From contig JBITNC010000001.1 of NCBI GenBank assembly GCA_050084985.1, forward strand, positions 110,670,001 to 110,734,000: a stretch of DNA of 64,000 nucleotides, written 5' to 3'. Each line of letters begins with the position of its first letter. The first letter of the stretch is position 1. The notes under the pieces were generated by a model. That model did no database searches. It was not told the origin of the DNA and was given only the letters and a program-made list of their open reading frames with translations. Of the stretch, positions 11,080-23,830 are shown piece after piece. The DNA is from Nageia nagi (taxonomy: Eukaryota > Pinophyta). A program made the translations under genes and the position numbers.

Positions 11080-12333
11080 TCTCCTTTTTTTTCATATCAA
11101 TCTACCAAATGATACCCTCAGAGAGCCTAGAGCTCCCACTAGTGCTAGCCTTGCAAACATCTTCATAGAAAATCACATTGACATGTGGCTCTTCCTTTGC
11201 ACCTTTAACCTTTGCCAAACACACATAGAATCCATCTTCTATGAGCTTCTGTATTCTATCCCTAAGGCTTCCACACCCGTTAGTAGCATGGCCCTTAGTC
11301 TGATGATACTTGCAATACCTATCTTCTTTATACCAAGCAGGTCTTTCTACTGTAAGATCTCTTCATGCTTAGGTAAGGGTTGTAACAACCCTTTTGCCAT
11401 AAGGTCTTTTAGGATATATCTCAGAGGTATGGGAAATTTCACAAATTTCCTCTCTTTCAGCCTGCTTGTCTCCTCGGCTACATGGATAGTTTTCTCCTTC
11501 TTTGGTGATCACAATCTCTTATCCTTTGCTTTAATCTTATCATCACTGCCATACTTCACAAGCCCTAACTTCACAAGGACTTTCTCTTTCTCTAAAAATT
11601 TATACGTCATATCCAAAAATGCAAGATGTGTATAATCGATAACATGTGATTGCAAGGATAAGATAACAACTTCTTTAAAAATATTGTTTACCTCTTTTTC
11701 TATCAATCTAGTCTTCACTTGCTACCATGTCTTCTTAAACCTCACAACAAATTTGTCCAGCTTCTCATCACTACCTTGCTTTATAGCACATAAATCTGAT
11801 ACCATAACCTCCTACCTGATGTTATGCTTGTATTGCTCAAGGAATAAACTACTAAATTCTCTGAATGATGTGATGGACCCTTCAGTTAGGGCATAAAACC
11901 ATTCTCTATTCTCTCCCTCCAAGCTATGGGGAAAAAATTTGGCTTGTAATCTCTGATATGTACCGATTTTGAGTTTGCACTCATCCTTGAATCCTTGTAG
12001 ATGTCTCCTCAGATCTCCTTCACCATTAAACTTGTAGAATTTTGGCTCTTTATAATTAGATGGTGGTATGTGCCTACAAATCTCATCGCATAGGGGACTA
12101 CCAAATTCAAAAGAATCATTAGGCAGAGCTAATACCCTTGCCAATCTATCTATTTGCCTTTGCATACCCTCTATAGTAGCTTGAAAGTTACTATTGTCAC
12201 CCTTAGCACTATTTTGCATTCCTCCAGATCCCTCTAGATCATCATGTCTGATTTCCCCCAATAATTCATCCAGATCTCTTTTTGAAAGACTATTTAAGAA
12301 TAATTTAAGCTGATCCATAACTAAAACACTCAC
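11080..12333 (-). pseudogene. gag of element N (decayed)
   Basis: The frame starts at ATG 12333, 77 bp inside the 5' LTR. It runs MDQLKLFLNSLSKRDLDELL, then EPKFYKFNGEGDLRRHLQGF, AKFFPHSLEGENREWFYAL and SFREFSSLFLEQY, a normal gypsy gag core (RNA-binding capsid-type protein). It continues in the same frame beyond a TAG at 11812 (ancestral CAG) to a TGA at 11509 (ancestral CGA), then to a frameshift near 11350. After that comes the zinc-knuckle-like YCKYHQTKGHATNGCGSLRD typical of Tat-type gag. It ends near 11080 with no protease following, so gag is the only retroviral gene here. Confidence 0.8.
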
Positions 12334-12388
12334 AAAATAGATATTAGTCCTAACTAAAACCCTTAGGGTTTTAGTACAATGATGTGAA

Positions 12389-12409
12389 CTTCACGTCGGG
12401 TTCACCAAA
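12389..12409 (-). other. Primer-binding site of element N
   Basis: The minus strand reads TTTGGTGAACCCGACGTGAAG directly after the 5' LTR. It has the TGGTGAACCC look of plant gypsy tRNA primer sites. I have not matched it to a specific tRNA. Confidence 0.65.
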
Positions 12410-13258
12410 TGTTTTCAAATAAAATTGAGCATGCAAATAAATAAATAGGTAAATATCTACAAACCCAATATATCTGTATTTGAGCTATGGATAGCAATTT
12501 ATTCTCAATAGTAATGAATAAGATAACTGATTTAGAAATGTAATTGTACCAAACAAGACTATAATTTGTATACTTACCTCACAGAATGTACCTAACAACG
12601 AAAGATGAAGATGTTGGTGATGTACTGATGATGAATTGCCCCTCAAAAATGTAGTGACCTATGAAGATGCAAAAAGAGGATTGTGGGTGGTCCATTTCAG
12701 AGATAATAGTGTTGGTGGTGTTCTTGGTTCATAAAGGAGCATTGGCGACCTTCGTTTGATGATTTTTGACCTCTCAATCAAGTCCAAAACTTCAATACGG
12801 ATGTCTCAGATAGCAATGTGATTTCAGAATAGATCATAGATGTCAGGATAGCTCGCAAAAGGAAGTACACAAACCACAGCCTTGTAGGTGGTACCAAGAG
12901 ATACCTTAAGGGGTTTCCACTACAAGACCATACGTGGGATCATGTGTATCCTTGATATGTGGACTTACTATTAGATCCCTTGTTTATATAGATAATAGAT
13001 AATACAACCCATGGGTTAGCATGCATCTACATAAACAAGGCTAATTCACAACATTCAAGATAAACACACCAATAAACAAGATAATTCATGCAATATTCAA
13101 GATAATCCATGCAATATTCAAGATAATCATTATAAAATTCACATTCAAGACAAACATTGATATTATCACTTTAAGACATTCAAGACATATATTTAGACCA
13201 AGCATGTTTTCATTAATTTATTAATTTAAAAACATAAATTCATTTTTATGTGTTAACA
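12410..13258 (-). repeat. 5' LTR of element N
   Basis: Begins TGTTTTCAAATAAAATTG on the plus strand and ends TGTTAACA; 849 bp. It keeps the TG...CA ends that the other copy has lost. It is followed at 13259 by the GTATC target duplication. Confidence 0.9.
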
Positions 13259-13263
13259 GTATC

Positions 13264-14229
13264 TAATAAATCAAACTACTAAAGGAGTGAGAAGAGCATC
13301 AATCATGATTATCCAAATAAAATCAATATGGAGATCATACGAATGAGATTTTACAAGAACTCTTCATCAAGGATGCCATATATCACATAAGATCCCCAAC
13401 AAGGCTGATGATCAATGTAAATCTCCATTCAATTAGATTTACTTAGAATATTATAAGCATGATGATACCTATCTAAGGAAATGGACAAAGCCATCATCAA
13501 TAAAATTTGATGTTGGATACCCTCAAGAAATTGACTAAATTGATCCTCCTCTAACTTTGAGTTTTAGATAGGATCTGCTAAGGGGTTATTAGGAAAAGTA
13601 CAAGGTGATCAAAAAAGGATAATGGATGATAAATCCCATGGGAAAGGAGGATCATAACATGAGTACCCCTCTTGCTAATTAACGGAAAGGTTGACATAAT
13701 GTGGGTGACTATTGCTTGTGAAATACAATCAACTACTTGTGGTGTCAAATATAAGTATTTTTTAGAATTTATATAAAGTTTTTAAAGATAGATATATACA
13801 TAGACATTTTATTTTTACAAGAAAATATTTAATAATAATTTTCTAAATTATTTACATATATTCTTAATGGTGGTACTTTTTATTTACTTGATTATTATTT
13901 TTTAAGACACCAAACTTTTTACAATTCCCAATGATAATGGTTCTCTTATTTTTTATAGATATCCTAACCTTTATAACCTAAAAAATAAAAGTACAGAGGT
14001 TGGACTAAGAGATGAGTAGTTCTTGGTCCTAAGATGGATGATTGGTAATGGATTGAATACCAAATGAGTAGTAAGATTAGTGGATGATGCTTGAATTCCT
14101 TAATGATGCATTTTAACTTGATTGATGATATCAAGGCTTCATCATTCTCAATAAGTGGAAGGTGACATGGGATCCCTATGGTTTATAAATATTAAGGGGG
14201 AATTAATGATATGAGGGAGAACACACTCT
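13264..14229 (-). other. Element A, downstream part of ORF-X or spacer
   Basis: This is A-element sequence resuming after the N insertion. Minus-strand frames are badly broken. From its position it should match 33000-33600 in element D, but I could follow only scattered similarity. No separate gene is seen. Confidence 0.4.
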
Positions 14230-15460
14230 TCATGAGATACAAAACATACATTTTTTTGTTGGTTTGACTACAACCTCACTCTTTCTTTTGTTAAAGCATT
14301 CTAAGGTCTTTTGGAACCTTGGTTTTATATTAATTGGGTTATTTACACAATAGTTTCTACTAAATAATAAATTATAATCATATATGATTTTATTGTGTAA
14401 AATTAAATAGGTATTATAGTCTAGGACCAAATCATTGATGACCTCAGTTATTGAAATTGATCTTCTATAACATCAAAGAGTCATATGATCAACATAATTT
14501 ATCAAAATTCTAGGTCTCTTATAAGACTAATGCAAGTAGAATAGATGGATCCAATTGGTCAAGGATTTAGTTTCCATCCACATATCCTTTGCTTATAACT
14601 CAATAGTTTCCCTAAGACCACTAAATTTTAAGTCCCATGGATTGGTTCCTCACTGATTATAAAAATTCATGGCTATAACTTCTTGAAATTATTTTGATAA
14701 AGTGAAGAAGTAGGCTATTTCAATGTAAGGACACTTTCTTAATGCTTGCATATATATCAATCTTCTAGGTATTTATTAATGAAATCATATTTTACAGGAT
14801 TAAATTATATTTTTTCATTGGTTTCTAGTTTTCTTAACATTGCAACTCTTGCTTGAAAGTTATGAGGAGGAGGATGAGGAAACCTTGACCTAATTTGAGA
14901 GAATAATTGGTGAAACTTTTGTTCACATCTAATTAATCATTGAGGATTATTAATGAATATCATGTAAAAATCATAGATATGTTGCATCTGGTTTACCCAT
15001 GTAAATAGAAAATCTTCATTTGGCTAGGTGCTAACAACTCTATTCTAGATCTAATTATTGAAAAAGTAATTAATTATGATCTTAGGAGTTAAAGTAGGCC
15101 AATATTGGCATAAAAAGTTTACCATTTAGACTTGCACAAAATAATGTGCATGACTTAGGTTGTACATGGATTTATCCACATAAATCTCCAAGTTATTTCT
15201 ATGAACACTTATCTCCCACCCTTGGTACCTTTCTAGCGATAAGTTTAAAGCTATGATTTTTTGCAAATTAATAGATAAATGAACAATATTTCTATTTCTA
15301 AGGGAAATATCTAGGGATAACTCTATGATAGCCATGTCTCCCAAATATCTTGGTTTATCAAACCAAGGTTTTTATCTAATACCTCTTTGATCAATGACCA
15401 AGTGAATGTGTTTACTCTTTTTTGATGTCATTCTCTATTTCAAATACATTAAATATGTAT
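14230..15460 (-). pseudogene. ORF-X of element A: unrecognised ORF after integrase
   Basis: I do not recognise this protein. Minus-strand pieces, in order, are FEIENDIKKE (about 15450), DKPRYLGDMAIIELSLDI (from about 15355), YWPTLTPKIIINYFF (about 15095), PWDLKFSG then a TIELQAKDMWMET-like piece (about 14650-14570), and NKIIYDYNLLFSRNYCVNNP (about 14400-14330). The same order occurs on the plus strand of element D (31765-32950), with DKSRYLRD, YWPTIVPKLILYYTF, AWELK, GIELKAQEMWMEQ and NDEIAYNYSSLFSNNFYVNN. Conservation across two diverged elements argues that it was a real protein. It sits where env-like genes sit (after integrase), but I see no signal peptide or membrane segment that would support envelope. 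Many TAG and TAA stops. Confidence 0.55.
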
Positions 15461-15699
15461 AAGTATTTAATAAAGACACTTTTGTTGATTTTTTTACTAA
15501 AAAAGCTTATTTATAATATATATAACTTCTAATTAATTAAAAAAAAGGTTCATTAACTATAGAAATGATGAAGATGCATGATATGTATAGGTTCACACTC
15601 TTCATTATCTTCCATATCAACTAAATTATAAGCCCTAGATCTAAATTTTCTTTTAATCATGTAAGGACCTAACAAATTAGAAGTGAACTTATCATGCAG

Positions 15700-16730
15700 C
15701 TGGTGTTCCATTCGAGAAGTTTGCTAATTTTATTTTAAAACCAAATCTCCTATATTAAATTCACAAGTTTTAATTTTTTTATCAAAGGCTCTTTTAATGT
15801 GATTTTGATAAGTATGTAAATGCTCCAATGCATTAACTCTTCTTTCATCTAGAAGTAGTAATTGATCTAATCTTGTTTGACAAATTACTTCATCTGTGAT
15901 ATAATCTTGTAATGCAATTTGTAAAGAAGGAATTTGTAATTCCAAGGGTAATACTACTTTGGCCCTATAAATTAAGGAAAATAGAGTTGCCCCAATAGGA
16001 GTTCAAATACTCATTTGATAGGCCCACAACGCCTTTGGTATTCTTGCATGCCAATCTTGATGGGAGTAATCAATAGTTTTTAATAGAATGCTATGAATAG
16101 TTTTATTTGTAGCTTCAACTTTACGATTCCTTTAAGGTTAATAAGGATTTGATAAACTTAAAAGGATATAATATCCCTTACATAAAGCTTAAAATTCCTT
16201 ATTTTTGAAGTTTTTTCCATTATTAGTGATAATTTGTGTCAAAACTCCAAAATAACATATAATATGCTTCTATATGAATTTTGCTATTTTTGGACCTTTT
16301 GTTGAGATCATGGGATAGTTTCTACCTATTTTGTAAAATATTCTATTGCAATTATTATAAAACTATGATCTCCTCAGAAAATAGGAGAGATTTGACCTAT
16401 TAAATCTAATGCCATCTCAAGAATGGCCATAATGATTACATGGGTTGTACTATATGTGAAGGTTGATTAAATAGATTAGCATGTTGTTTATATTTAACAC
16501 ACTTTCTAATGTATTCCATGTAATCATGTTCCATAGTAGGTTAGTAATATCCCATACACATTAACCATTTTGTGATTACAAAGCCACTAAAATGTCCTCC
16601 ACAAATTCTATCATGTTTGCATGACATAGCAATTTGTGAATCAACCCACTCTAAACATTTGAGTAATATTTCATCAAAACCCCTATAGCATAAGACATAT
16701 CCTATCATGCAAAAGTGAAAAGCTTTTATC
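15700..16730 (-). pseudogene. Integrase of element A (decayed)
   Basis: The most readable part is the C-terminal region on the minus strand at 15945-15730: LDQLLLLDERRVNALEHLHT, then KRAFDKKIKTCEFNIGDLVLK, the usual end of gypsy integrase before the chromatin-binding tail. The same region in element B reads YQLLLLDEIQINTLEQMHTY and KICELNIGDLI. Upstream core sequence (16700-15960) can be aligned with B only by moving between frames, and the catalytic triad cannot be read in one frame. Joins cDNA to host DNA when intact; inactive here. Confidence 0.7.
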
Positions 16731-16741
16731 TTAAATTATTT

Positions 16742-17542
16742 TTAAGATGATTTTATTAAGTCTTTGGGTAATACCCCATCTCTTAAGAATTTGAACAAGT
16801 GTGTATGCCATGAATTTTTGTCTTCTATTGCAATGCCTATGGCTACATGTTCAAGTTCATTTGATTCTATTAAGGATTGAATGATTTGAACAATTTCAAT
16901 AAGAATTATTTTTTTATCAAGATTTGTAGGCATTAAAGATCCAATGGAAGCCATAACATTAGTAAACCTATTAGTTTATCATGGTGCTACTTCTAAATCA
17001 TATTTTTTGAAAGATAATAAAATATTTTTCACTAATATCTTATATTTTTGTAGCAAAGGTTCCTTACATTGGAAGATCTCTTTAACTTGATTTATAATTA
17101 ACAATGAATCACTAATGAATTTTACCTTGTTCAATTTTATTTTTATAGCAATTTTAATAGCTAAGATTAAGGATTCATACTCGACATTATTATTTGTATA
17201 AGGAAAGTTAATTTTAAATGAATAGGGTATGGGAACTCCTTGAGGTGTAACAAAAACAACATCGATACCCTTGCTTTGCTTGCATCTCAACCCATCAAAA
17301 TATATTACCATATCCCAATCTTCTTTAGATTCTACAAGAATTTCCATTTCATCTAATTGAAATACATGTTTATCTAGTAATTTTATGATGAGTGGATTCT
17401 CATTGGATAATGGTGCCTCAACGATGTAATTAGCAATGACTTGTCCTTTAATTAATTTTTGACTCATGAAAAGTAAGTTGAATTCAGTTAGATGCATAAT
17501 CCATTTAGATGTTCTTGTATTTTGATAAATTTTATTCATCAT
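16742..17542 (-). pseudogene. Archaeal-type RNase H and downstream linker of element A
   Basis: An open stretch (17542-16979) reads MVIYFDGLRCKQSKG, NVEYESLILAIKIAIK and KFISDSLLIINQVKE, the Asp-Glu-Asp core of the second RNase H of Tat-like elements. The first half (KWIMHLTEFNLLFMSQK, IKGQVIANYIVEAP) is the linker after the original RNase H. After two stops the frame continues TNRFTNVMASIGS, where B has NRFVDAMASIES, so the last catalytic Asp is now Asn (a G-to-A change). It lies between RT and integrase, the standard Tat order. Removes RNA from the RNA-DNA hybrid when active. Confidence 0.8.
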
Positions 17543-17774
17543 CTATTTCAAAGGATCAGCTCTAGCAATTACATACATGGTCTAGTTTAGCATATAATGT
17601 CTTAATTTTTTTATTGTGAATACTACTGCTAGACACAACTTTTCCAAATACACATATTTGATCTCGTAACTAAGGTTTGACTAAGATAATATATTCCTCA
17701 TTATTTATTATTCTCATTCTCTTGGAAAGAATGGTTCCTAAGGCTACTTCTATAGCTGATATATATATATATAG

Positions 17775-18460
17775 GGGGGGACATATTTGTTATTGCTTTT
17801 ATTTTGTTAAAATCTACTTCAATCCCTCATCTATAGATAATGAAACATAATAATTTCTCAAATGTTACCCCAAAAACACACTTCTTTGGGTTCAATCAAA
17901 TTTTATATTCTAGTAACCTATAAAATATTTTAATGAGCACTTTGGGGTTATCCTCTCATGTTTTTGATTTACCTAGCACATCATCTACATAATCTTCTAT
18001 AATATCATGCATGTAATCATGGAAGATGTACATCATGGCTCTTTTATAAGTAGCTCAAGCATTTTTTTATCCAAAAGGCATTACTTTATAATAGAATGTT
18101 CCCCATGGTGTAGTAAATGTAATTTTATGTTGGTTTTCTAATGCTATTCTAATTTTATTGTACCCTAAAAACCCATCCATGAGTGATAACATTCTGTGTC
18201 CTATGATATAATCAACCAAGCTATCTATGGTTGGTAAGGGAAAGTCATCCTTAGGACATGCTTTATTCAAATCCCTAAAATTTGTGCATATTCTAATCTT
18301 CCCAATGGATTTCTTAACTGGTACCATATTGGAAATCCAATCAAAGTAATCAATTGAGTGAATAAACTTGGCTTCTAAAAGATTTTTCAACTCCTCATTC
18401 ACCATTAAGGCAATTGTATGATGCCTTTTTTGTAGTTTTTTTTAATAGGTTTTGCACCTT
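17775..18460 (-). pseudogene. Reverse transcriptase of element A (decayed)
   Basis: The open piece 18405-18067 gives MVNEELKNLLEAKFIHSI, KIRICTNFRDLNKACPKDDF, SLMDGFLGYNKIRIALE and TPWGTFYYKVMPFG, the fingers and palm of a gypsy RT. After two stops comes YVDDVL (17974-17993, the catalytic motif, intact), then NPKKCVFGV and LLCFI. After the NMSPP motif the sequence jumps across a short TATATATATATATAG tract (17759-17774) straight into the RNase H region (AIEVALGTILSKRM). Roughly 100 residues of thumb/connection present in B are missing. That deletion alone would disable it. Confidence 0.85.
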
Positions 18461-18469
18461 CTTTTATAC

Positions 18470-20270
18470 TAAAATTATGCACTACTAAATTAGGATCAAT
18501 TCCAAGCATATCAGCATATGACCATGCAAATATTTTTTATTTTTCCTCAAGTATTGTAATGAAATCTTTTCTCTACTCTTTAGTAACGGATTTTCTTAAA
18601 TGAATTATTTTAACGATATAAGGTTTATTACTTAGATTAATTTCAATGGTTTCTTGAATTAACATGTGAGATCTCTCTTTTAATTAGTTAGGTGTCAGAA
18701 TCCAATTATTATTCATGGTATTATATTTTTCTTCTTTAGCTTCATACTAATCTTCCAAAGTAGTATTGATATTCAAGTTTGTAGTTTGTAAGATTATATC
18801 TATGTCTTTGAAATCTTGGATTGTAGTTTGTTTAGGAATCAATGTAAAATTTGTAGTTTCTTCATCTACCAGAAAGCATTAAGAAATATTTGAATTTTCA
18901 AAGCCTATTGTATCAAACTCATCAAATTCATCACTTCCATACCAATCAAAGCTTACTTAAGGTATTAGATTATCACATATTTCCATAATCTCTACCATGT
19001 TAATTGATACATCAAAGAATTACCCTTCCAAGAATGATGTTTTAGACTCTATGTCATCTTGATTTTCCATCCATTTAAGTACTTCAAACAAATTTTCATA
19101 TGTTGTGGGCTTGGGTTCTAACTCAATTATCTTGAAACTAGATATTCCTTTAGTTTTTCCCTTATAACCTAATCCTATCTTATCACTTGGTAATTGATAA
19201 TGAATGTTAATAGTATATCTAGGTCCTTATTCATATTATTGTAAACCTTATCCTTTCCAATGACACCTATCAAAGTATCTTTGGAAAAACATTATTACAT
19301 ATGGTGATAAGTATTCTAATGAATCACAAAGTACCTTTGTTATATTGAGGTGAAGGAAGGATAGGTGGTTCTATAGGACCTTGATATACAAATAACATTT
19401 GATTAGGTAATTACCCAAATGGTACTAATTACCCTACCACACAAGGAGACTCTTTAGGTATTCCTATTTCTTAAGTTGTAGCAATATTAAACATGACATC
19501 ATCAATAACAAATTCCTCTATTCCATAATCAATCAATGTTATGGTCACAAGATAAATATCTAATGGTTTATCTTTTATTGTACCATCATTATCTATTTTA
19601 TTTATCAGACAAGATTCTTTTGATGATGAAGCTTTGTTCAATTGATCTAGCTTTTGTGCTCTTTCCTTACATGTTTGCTTTTCTATGATTATCAATTTTA
19701 TTTTTAATGATGAATCCCCATTAATCTTTGGTGTGCAAAAAATTTTAGGATCAACAAGATCTTTCTCCTTTAAAGAACTTGGAGAAGCACCTTCTTTATT
19801 AATATCTACTATTGATACCTTTTCAAGAACCATAGGCATTGTAAAATAATGAGTAGAAGGTAAAATAGTCTCTCTTGAAATATGTGTATGATTGCAATGT
19901 GAGTATAGCTTTTCATTGCTAAGTACACACTGTACCACCCCATCATGAATATATTTCAAACAATTATGATATGTTGATGGGATACATTACATGTCTCTAA
20001 TCCATGGTCTTCCTAGGAGTAAGTTGTATTGTGTTATATCTCCTTAAATAAACTATAATAATATTTGTACAATTTTAGATCCTACAGTGGTGGGAAATGA
20101 TATACATCCCATTGTTGAGTACAAATCATCATTGAAAGCTCTTAATTGTAAGGAAGGCACACATATGTGTGAGAAAGGAAAATTCAAGTTATTATAGGCA
20201 ATTGTAGAAATGATATTTATTACAAAACCTTCATCTATTAATATTATTTTAAAAACCTTTCCATCTATCT
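18470..20270 (-). pseudogene. Protease and protease-RT linker of element A
   Basis: Near 20250-20050 (minus) pieces read LIDEGFVINIIS and STMGCISFPTTVG; LIDEG sits where the protease active site (D-S/T/G-G) belongs. Then comes the family signature YNLLLGRPWIRDM, with a stop, and CIPSTYHNCLKYIHDGVV (about 20030-19930). From 19959 to 19471 there is an open linker rich in K/D/E with LDQLNKASSSKES, as in B (LDELNKASSSKVS). Further down are LGYKGKT and SFKIIELEPKP, a glycine/lysine patch common to this family. The rest (18470-19200) is linker to RT. Multiple stops, mostly TAG or TAA. Confidence 0.65.
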
Positions 20271-20289
20271 TGGCTATGATATGTAATGA

Positions 20290-22590
20290 GGGATCTTGAC
20301 CTTACAAATGGTTTGATTTCCTAACTTGTGATCATGGAAGGTAGTAGTGGGTTTTTGACTTGTTTTAATATTCCCCACAAAGGACACAAAACTTTCAAGA
20401 TCATTAATATGTAATTTGATTATTTGCAATAATTGGTTCATATATTCTCTATGATTTTTGGATTATTCTAATAATTTAAACAAGGACATATTTACTTGTG
20501 AGTTTTTTAACTGATGTTGTAAAGCTCCTTTTATTGAAATATTAGAAAGTTGAGGTCTAGGTATATTTGGTTGTATAATACAATCATTTTTTTATTGTTG
20601 GGAATATCATCTTGCCTCTCTTGCATTCTTTGGATTCTTATGTTTATGCTTACCATAGCAACAAAGGTTATGTGTTACTTGATTTTGGTGTATTTATGAT
20701 GCTATAGTATTTGCTTGATGTTGAGGAAGAGGATTATGATATATTCATAGATTTTGATTAGGGATATTCAAAGGGTTGTCTACATGTAATCTTCCTTGAT
20801 CAATCAAATCTTTAACCTTATGTTGTAATGTTTTACACTTTCCTATAGTATGGCCCTTTTGGTGATGACATTGACAATAATAATTCTCATTATACCATTT
20901 GCTATCTCTTGCATCTAGCCTTTCAAGTCATATTTCAAGTAATATAATCATTTGATGGTCCATTAATTTTTTCAAAATATCATACAGAGATTCAATCAAA
21001 GGAGTAAACTTTCTAGGGGATGGCCTAGCTTTTGTTTCTTCATTTTTTGGAGTAGATATATTTTGTAGAAGGTTTGATTCTCCATATTTAAGATAAGAAA
21101 CCTTATTAGTAGGCATTGGTTTTATCAATTATTTAGCCTAATTTCTATTTCTAACGTAAGGCTCTTTCTTTTTACCCTTTAATTCTCCATCTTGGATCTT
21201 AACCTTTTTTATTATAATAGCTTGAGAAATTGCTTCCTCAAATGTCTTGTGTTGTTGAATCAATAAGGTATTAGCAATGGGTCTTAGAAAACTTTGACTA
21301 AACATTTTCACTAGTTCTTTTTATAGTAAAGTATAAGGCATGCTTGTCAAAATTACCCTCCATCTTGAGATGAAATCTATAACTATCTCATCCTAAAATT
21401 GTTGCATTCTTGTGAGATAAATTATGGAGGCTTTATATTTGATATTTATCCTAAAGTGTTCTAAGAATAAATTATCCAACTACACATATGCTATGATGCT
21501 ATGTTCTGTTAAGTTATTGTACCAATCCATTGCTTTCCCAATAAGTATCATAGGAAAGATATGTAACATCAAAGTGTCATTGTTGGAAATTACATAACTT
21601 GAGTATTTAAAATGCTTTAGATGTTTTTTAGGATCCTCCTTTCCCTTGTATTGGCTCATTACAAATTTTATCATAAGAGATTTTATGCTTGTTTTGTTGG
21701 TATAACATTTTCTCAATATCTATTAACCTTTCTTCAAAATCATTGATTGGTTGTGTGGGAATAATAGGATTCTTATTATCCCTATTACCTTCCCTTTTTT
21801 CATTTTTTGAAAATGATTGATAATTTATTTTGTATATTGTTTGATCATCATAATAATTTTCATTATATGGTGGAGTAGGTGGGGGTGGTTGATGTGGAGG
21901 TAACTGTTATTGCCCCTATTGATATAAAATTGTAAAAATATGATTTCTTTGAACCTCATATCTAGATCAAGGCAAAATGGGTCTTAGAGGTTATTTTTAT
22001 TCATGTAAAACCTCCCTTTTTCTAGGTTAATGATGATTTTGATTTTCATGATTTTTATGACCTTAGGGAGATAAGGATCTTGCTCTAGGTGGCAACTTCC
22101 TATTATCTACTATTTTTTTATTAGGACTATTTTGCATCTAAATTTGAACTTATTATTTGTGAGGGGTTTTGCTTTGGTATGCATGAAACATGAGTTGTGT
22201 TTACAAATATGGATCTTGTCCCAATCTTCTAGGTTGGTTTAGTTTTTATAGATTTAGATTGTATAAAATGATTTGTTGGTCATTTTAATTTTTTTTTTAA
22301 TTTTGATTTGACCTAGATATGTATAATGGTATTTATTCTACCTTATATCTTAAAGGATAAATATTTCTCTTATGTCTTTGTTCAACGATCTTATGACTGG
22401 TTCTTGGGGTAGGATAAGTAGTACTAGGATCTGCAAAACTTGTGGTAAAAGAAACATAACTAGTCCTAGGGGAAGGTGTATTAGTTTTTAAAATATAATT
22501 AGCATAATTATACACCCTAACATGGATATTTGGTTCATATGTGGGAGTAGCCATATGTATCAAAACTTTATCATCAAACTCATTCATTCT
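20290..22590 (-). pseudogene. gag of element A (decayed)
   Basis: The N-terminal open piece 22587-22333 is followed by the capsid-like core at 21716-21480: FVMSQYKGKEDPKKHLKHFK, LMLHIFPMILIGKAMDWYNN. It continues across stops with FISRWRVILTSMPYTLL and LLIQQHKTFEEAI, then a second open piece (21128-20928). At about 20880-20830 a zinc-knuckle-like YYCQCHHQKGHTIGKCKTLQ matches the Tat-type knuckle in element N. Packages the element RNA when intact. Several TAG/TAA stops; frame shifts between pieces. Confidence 0.75.
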
Positions 22591-23830
22591 TCTAGATATG
22601 GTGGAAGGAGTATAATCATCTCATCTTACATAGGATTGGACAAGATAACCATTCAATAAATAATGCATAATATGATCATATTTTGGTTTAAAAGGACCCT
22701 TTTGCAAGATGGAATAAGTCAAATGCATTCATGATGGAGTATTAGTCCTTGAGATGATTTCTTCCTCATTACCCATTAGTGTCCTTTCTACTAGATAAGT
22801 TAAGTCTAGGGAAGATTATGACCATGAGAAGAATGAGGAATCCTTAACTGAGTTAAACATTATCTTACTTAATTTAAGGTATCTTCTATTTATCAAGGAG
22901 TTCCTCTCCTCGATATTTCTCTACTAGATATGTGAGACCTATGATTAGGTTGTTCCTCTTAATAGATTTTATCATATGGCTCTTGTTGATGAGCCATTTG
23001 AGAATGAGTATTAACCATTCTCTTTTGTTATTTTTAAATCCATACTCTTTTTTATTTTTGTTTTGGTTTTGATTTTTGATTAGGAAAGGAAAATACAACA
23101 TACATTTTTCATAGCAATTATATTTTATCTTAGCTTTTATATTATTAAGAAAAATCAAGTATATGCACAAATAATGTACTTATAACTTACCTTTGCAATG
23201 TGGTTATCTTGTCTAATTTTGTTTAGTAAATTGAATTATATTTTCTTTAATGAATGATGTGAATGATTTATTTTATTTTTTGTTAATTCTCCTATATTAG
23301 TTTTTTCTAATCAAGTGTTTAAATAAAGGTAGGCTAGAATCCTATAGGTAATCTATGACAAAGTATCAACTTGGTATCTAAAATGGTCCCCTTGGTGAAA
23401 TGGGGCTTGGGGAATGCCATTGAAGAGTACCTTAATAGTGTAATCCAATAATAGCCTTATTTTATATAGTCACTTGGTGAAAAGTGATGACTTTTACCCT
23501 AGAACTTGGTATTTATCACTAGGTTTGGCTCTATGTTTTATGGTGTAGGTCAATGGATACACAAATAGTATAGAATCAATGGTTGGTCATCACCTCTAAC
23601 TCATAGATGTTTATTTTAAAAAGATATCATACATATATAATTGGAATAAAAAATGTATGATAACTACACCCCAACCCAACATACATGTCCTTTAGTATAA
23701 AATAAATAATATTTTAATTAGTGAGATATTTACCTAACCCATTAGGTTCATTTTCCATTTAGTGTGATTCTTTAACCAAGCTTTAATGAATTCATTTATT
23801 TTTTCCAAGTACAAAAGTGACTTAGTGAAA

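Larger units (their letters stand above)
6258..13258 (-). mobile_element. Element N: non-autonomous gypsy LTR element with gag and an antisense PMD gene
   Basis: Two ~850-bp LTRs (6258-7108 and 12410-13258) are flanked by a perfect 5-bp target-site duplication, GTATC (6253-6257 and 13259-13263). Minus-strand orientation is shown by a primer-binding site just inside the right LTR (TGGTGAACCCGACGTGA, minus strand), a gag starting next to it (12333 downwards), and a purine tract next to the left LTR. The 7.0-kb element has no protease, RT, RNase H or integrase. The space holds tandem repeats (7484-8001) and a PMD gene on the opposite strand. It needs pol from another element. It is inserted in element A. 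Some boundary bases are mutated: the left LTR starts TA instead of TG and ends TA instead of CA. Confidence 0.88.

Noticed and set aside
11183-11635. Plus-strand 150-codon hydrophobic frame
   Set aside because: Opposite strand of the element N gag and its zinc knuckle; hydrophobicity comes from antisense of Lys/Glu-rich codons.
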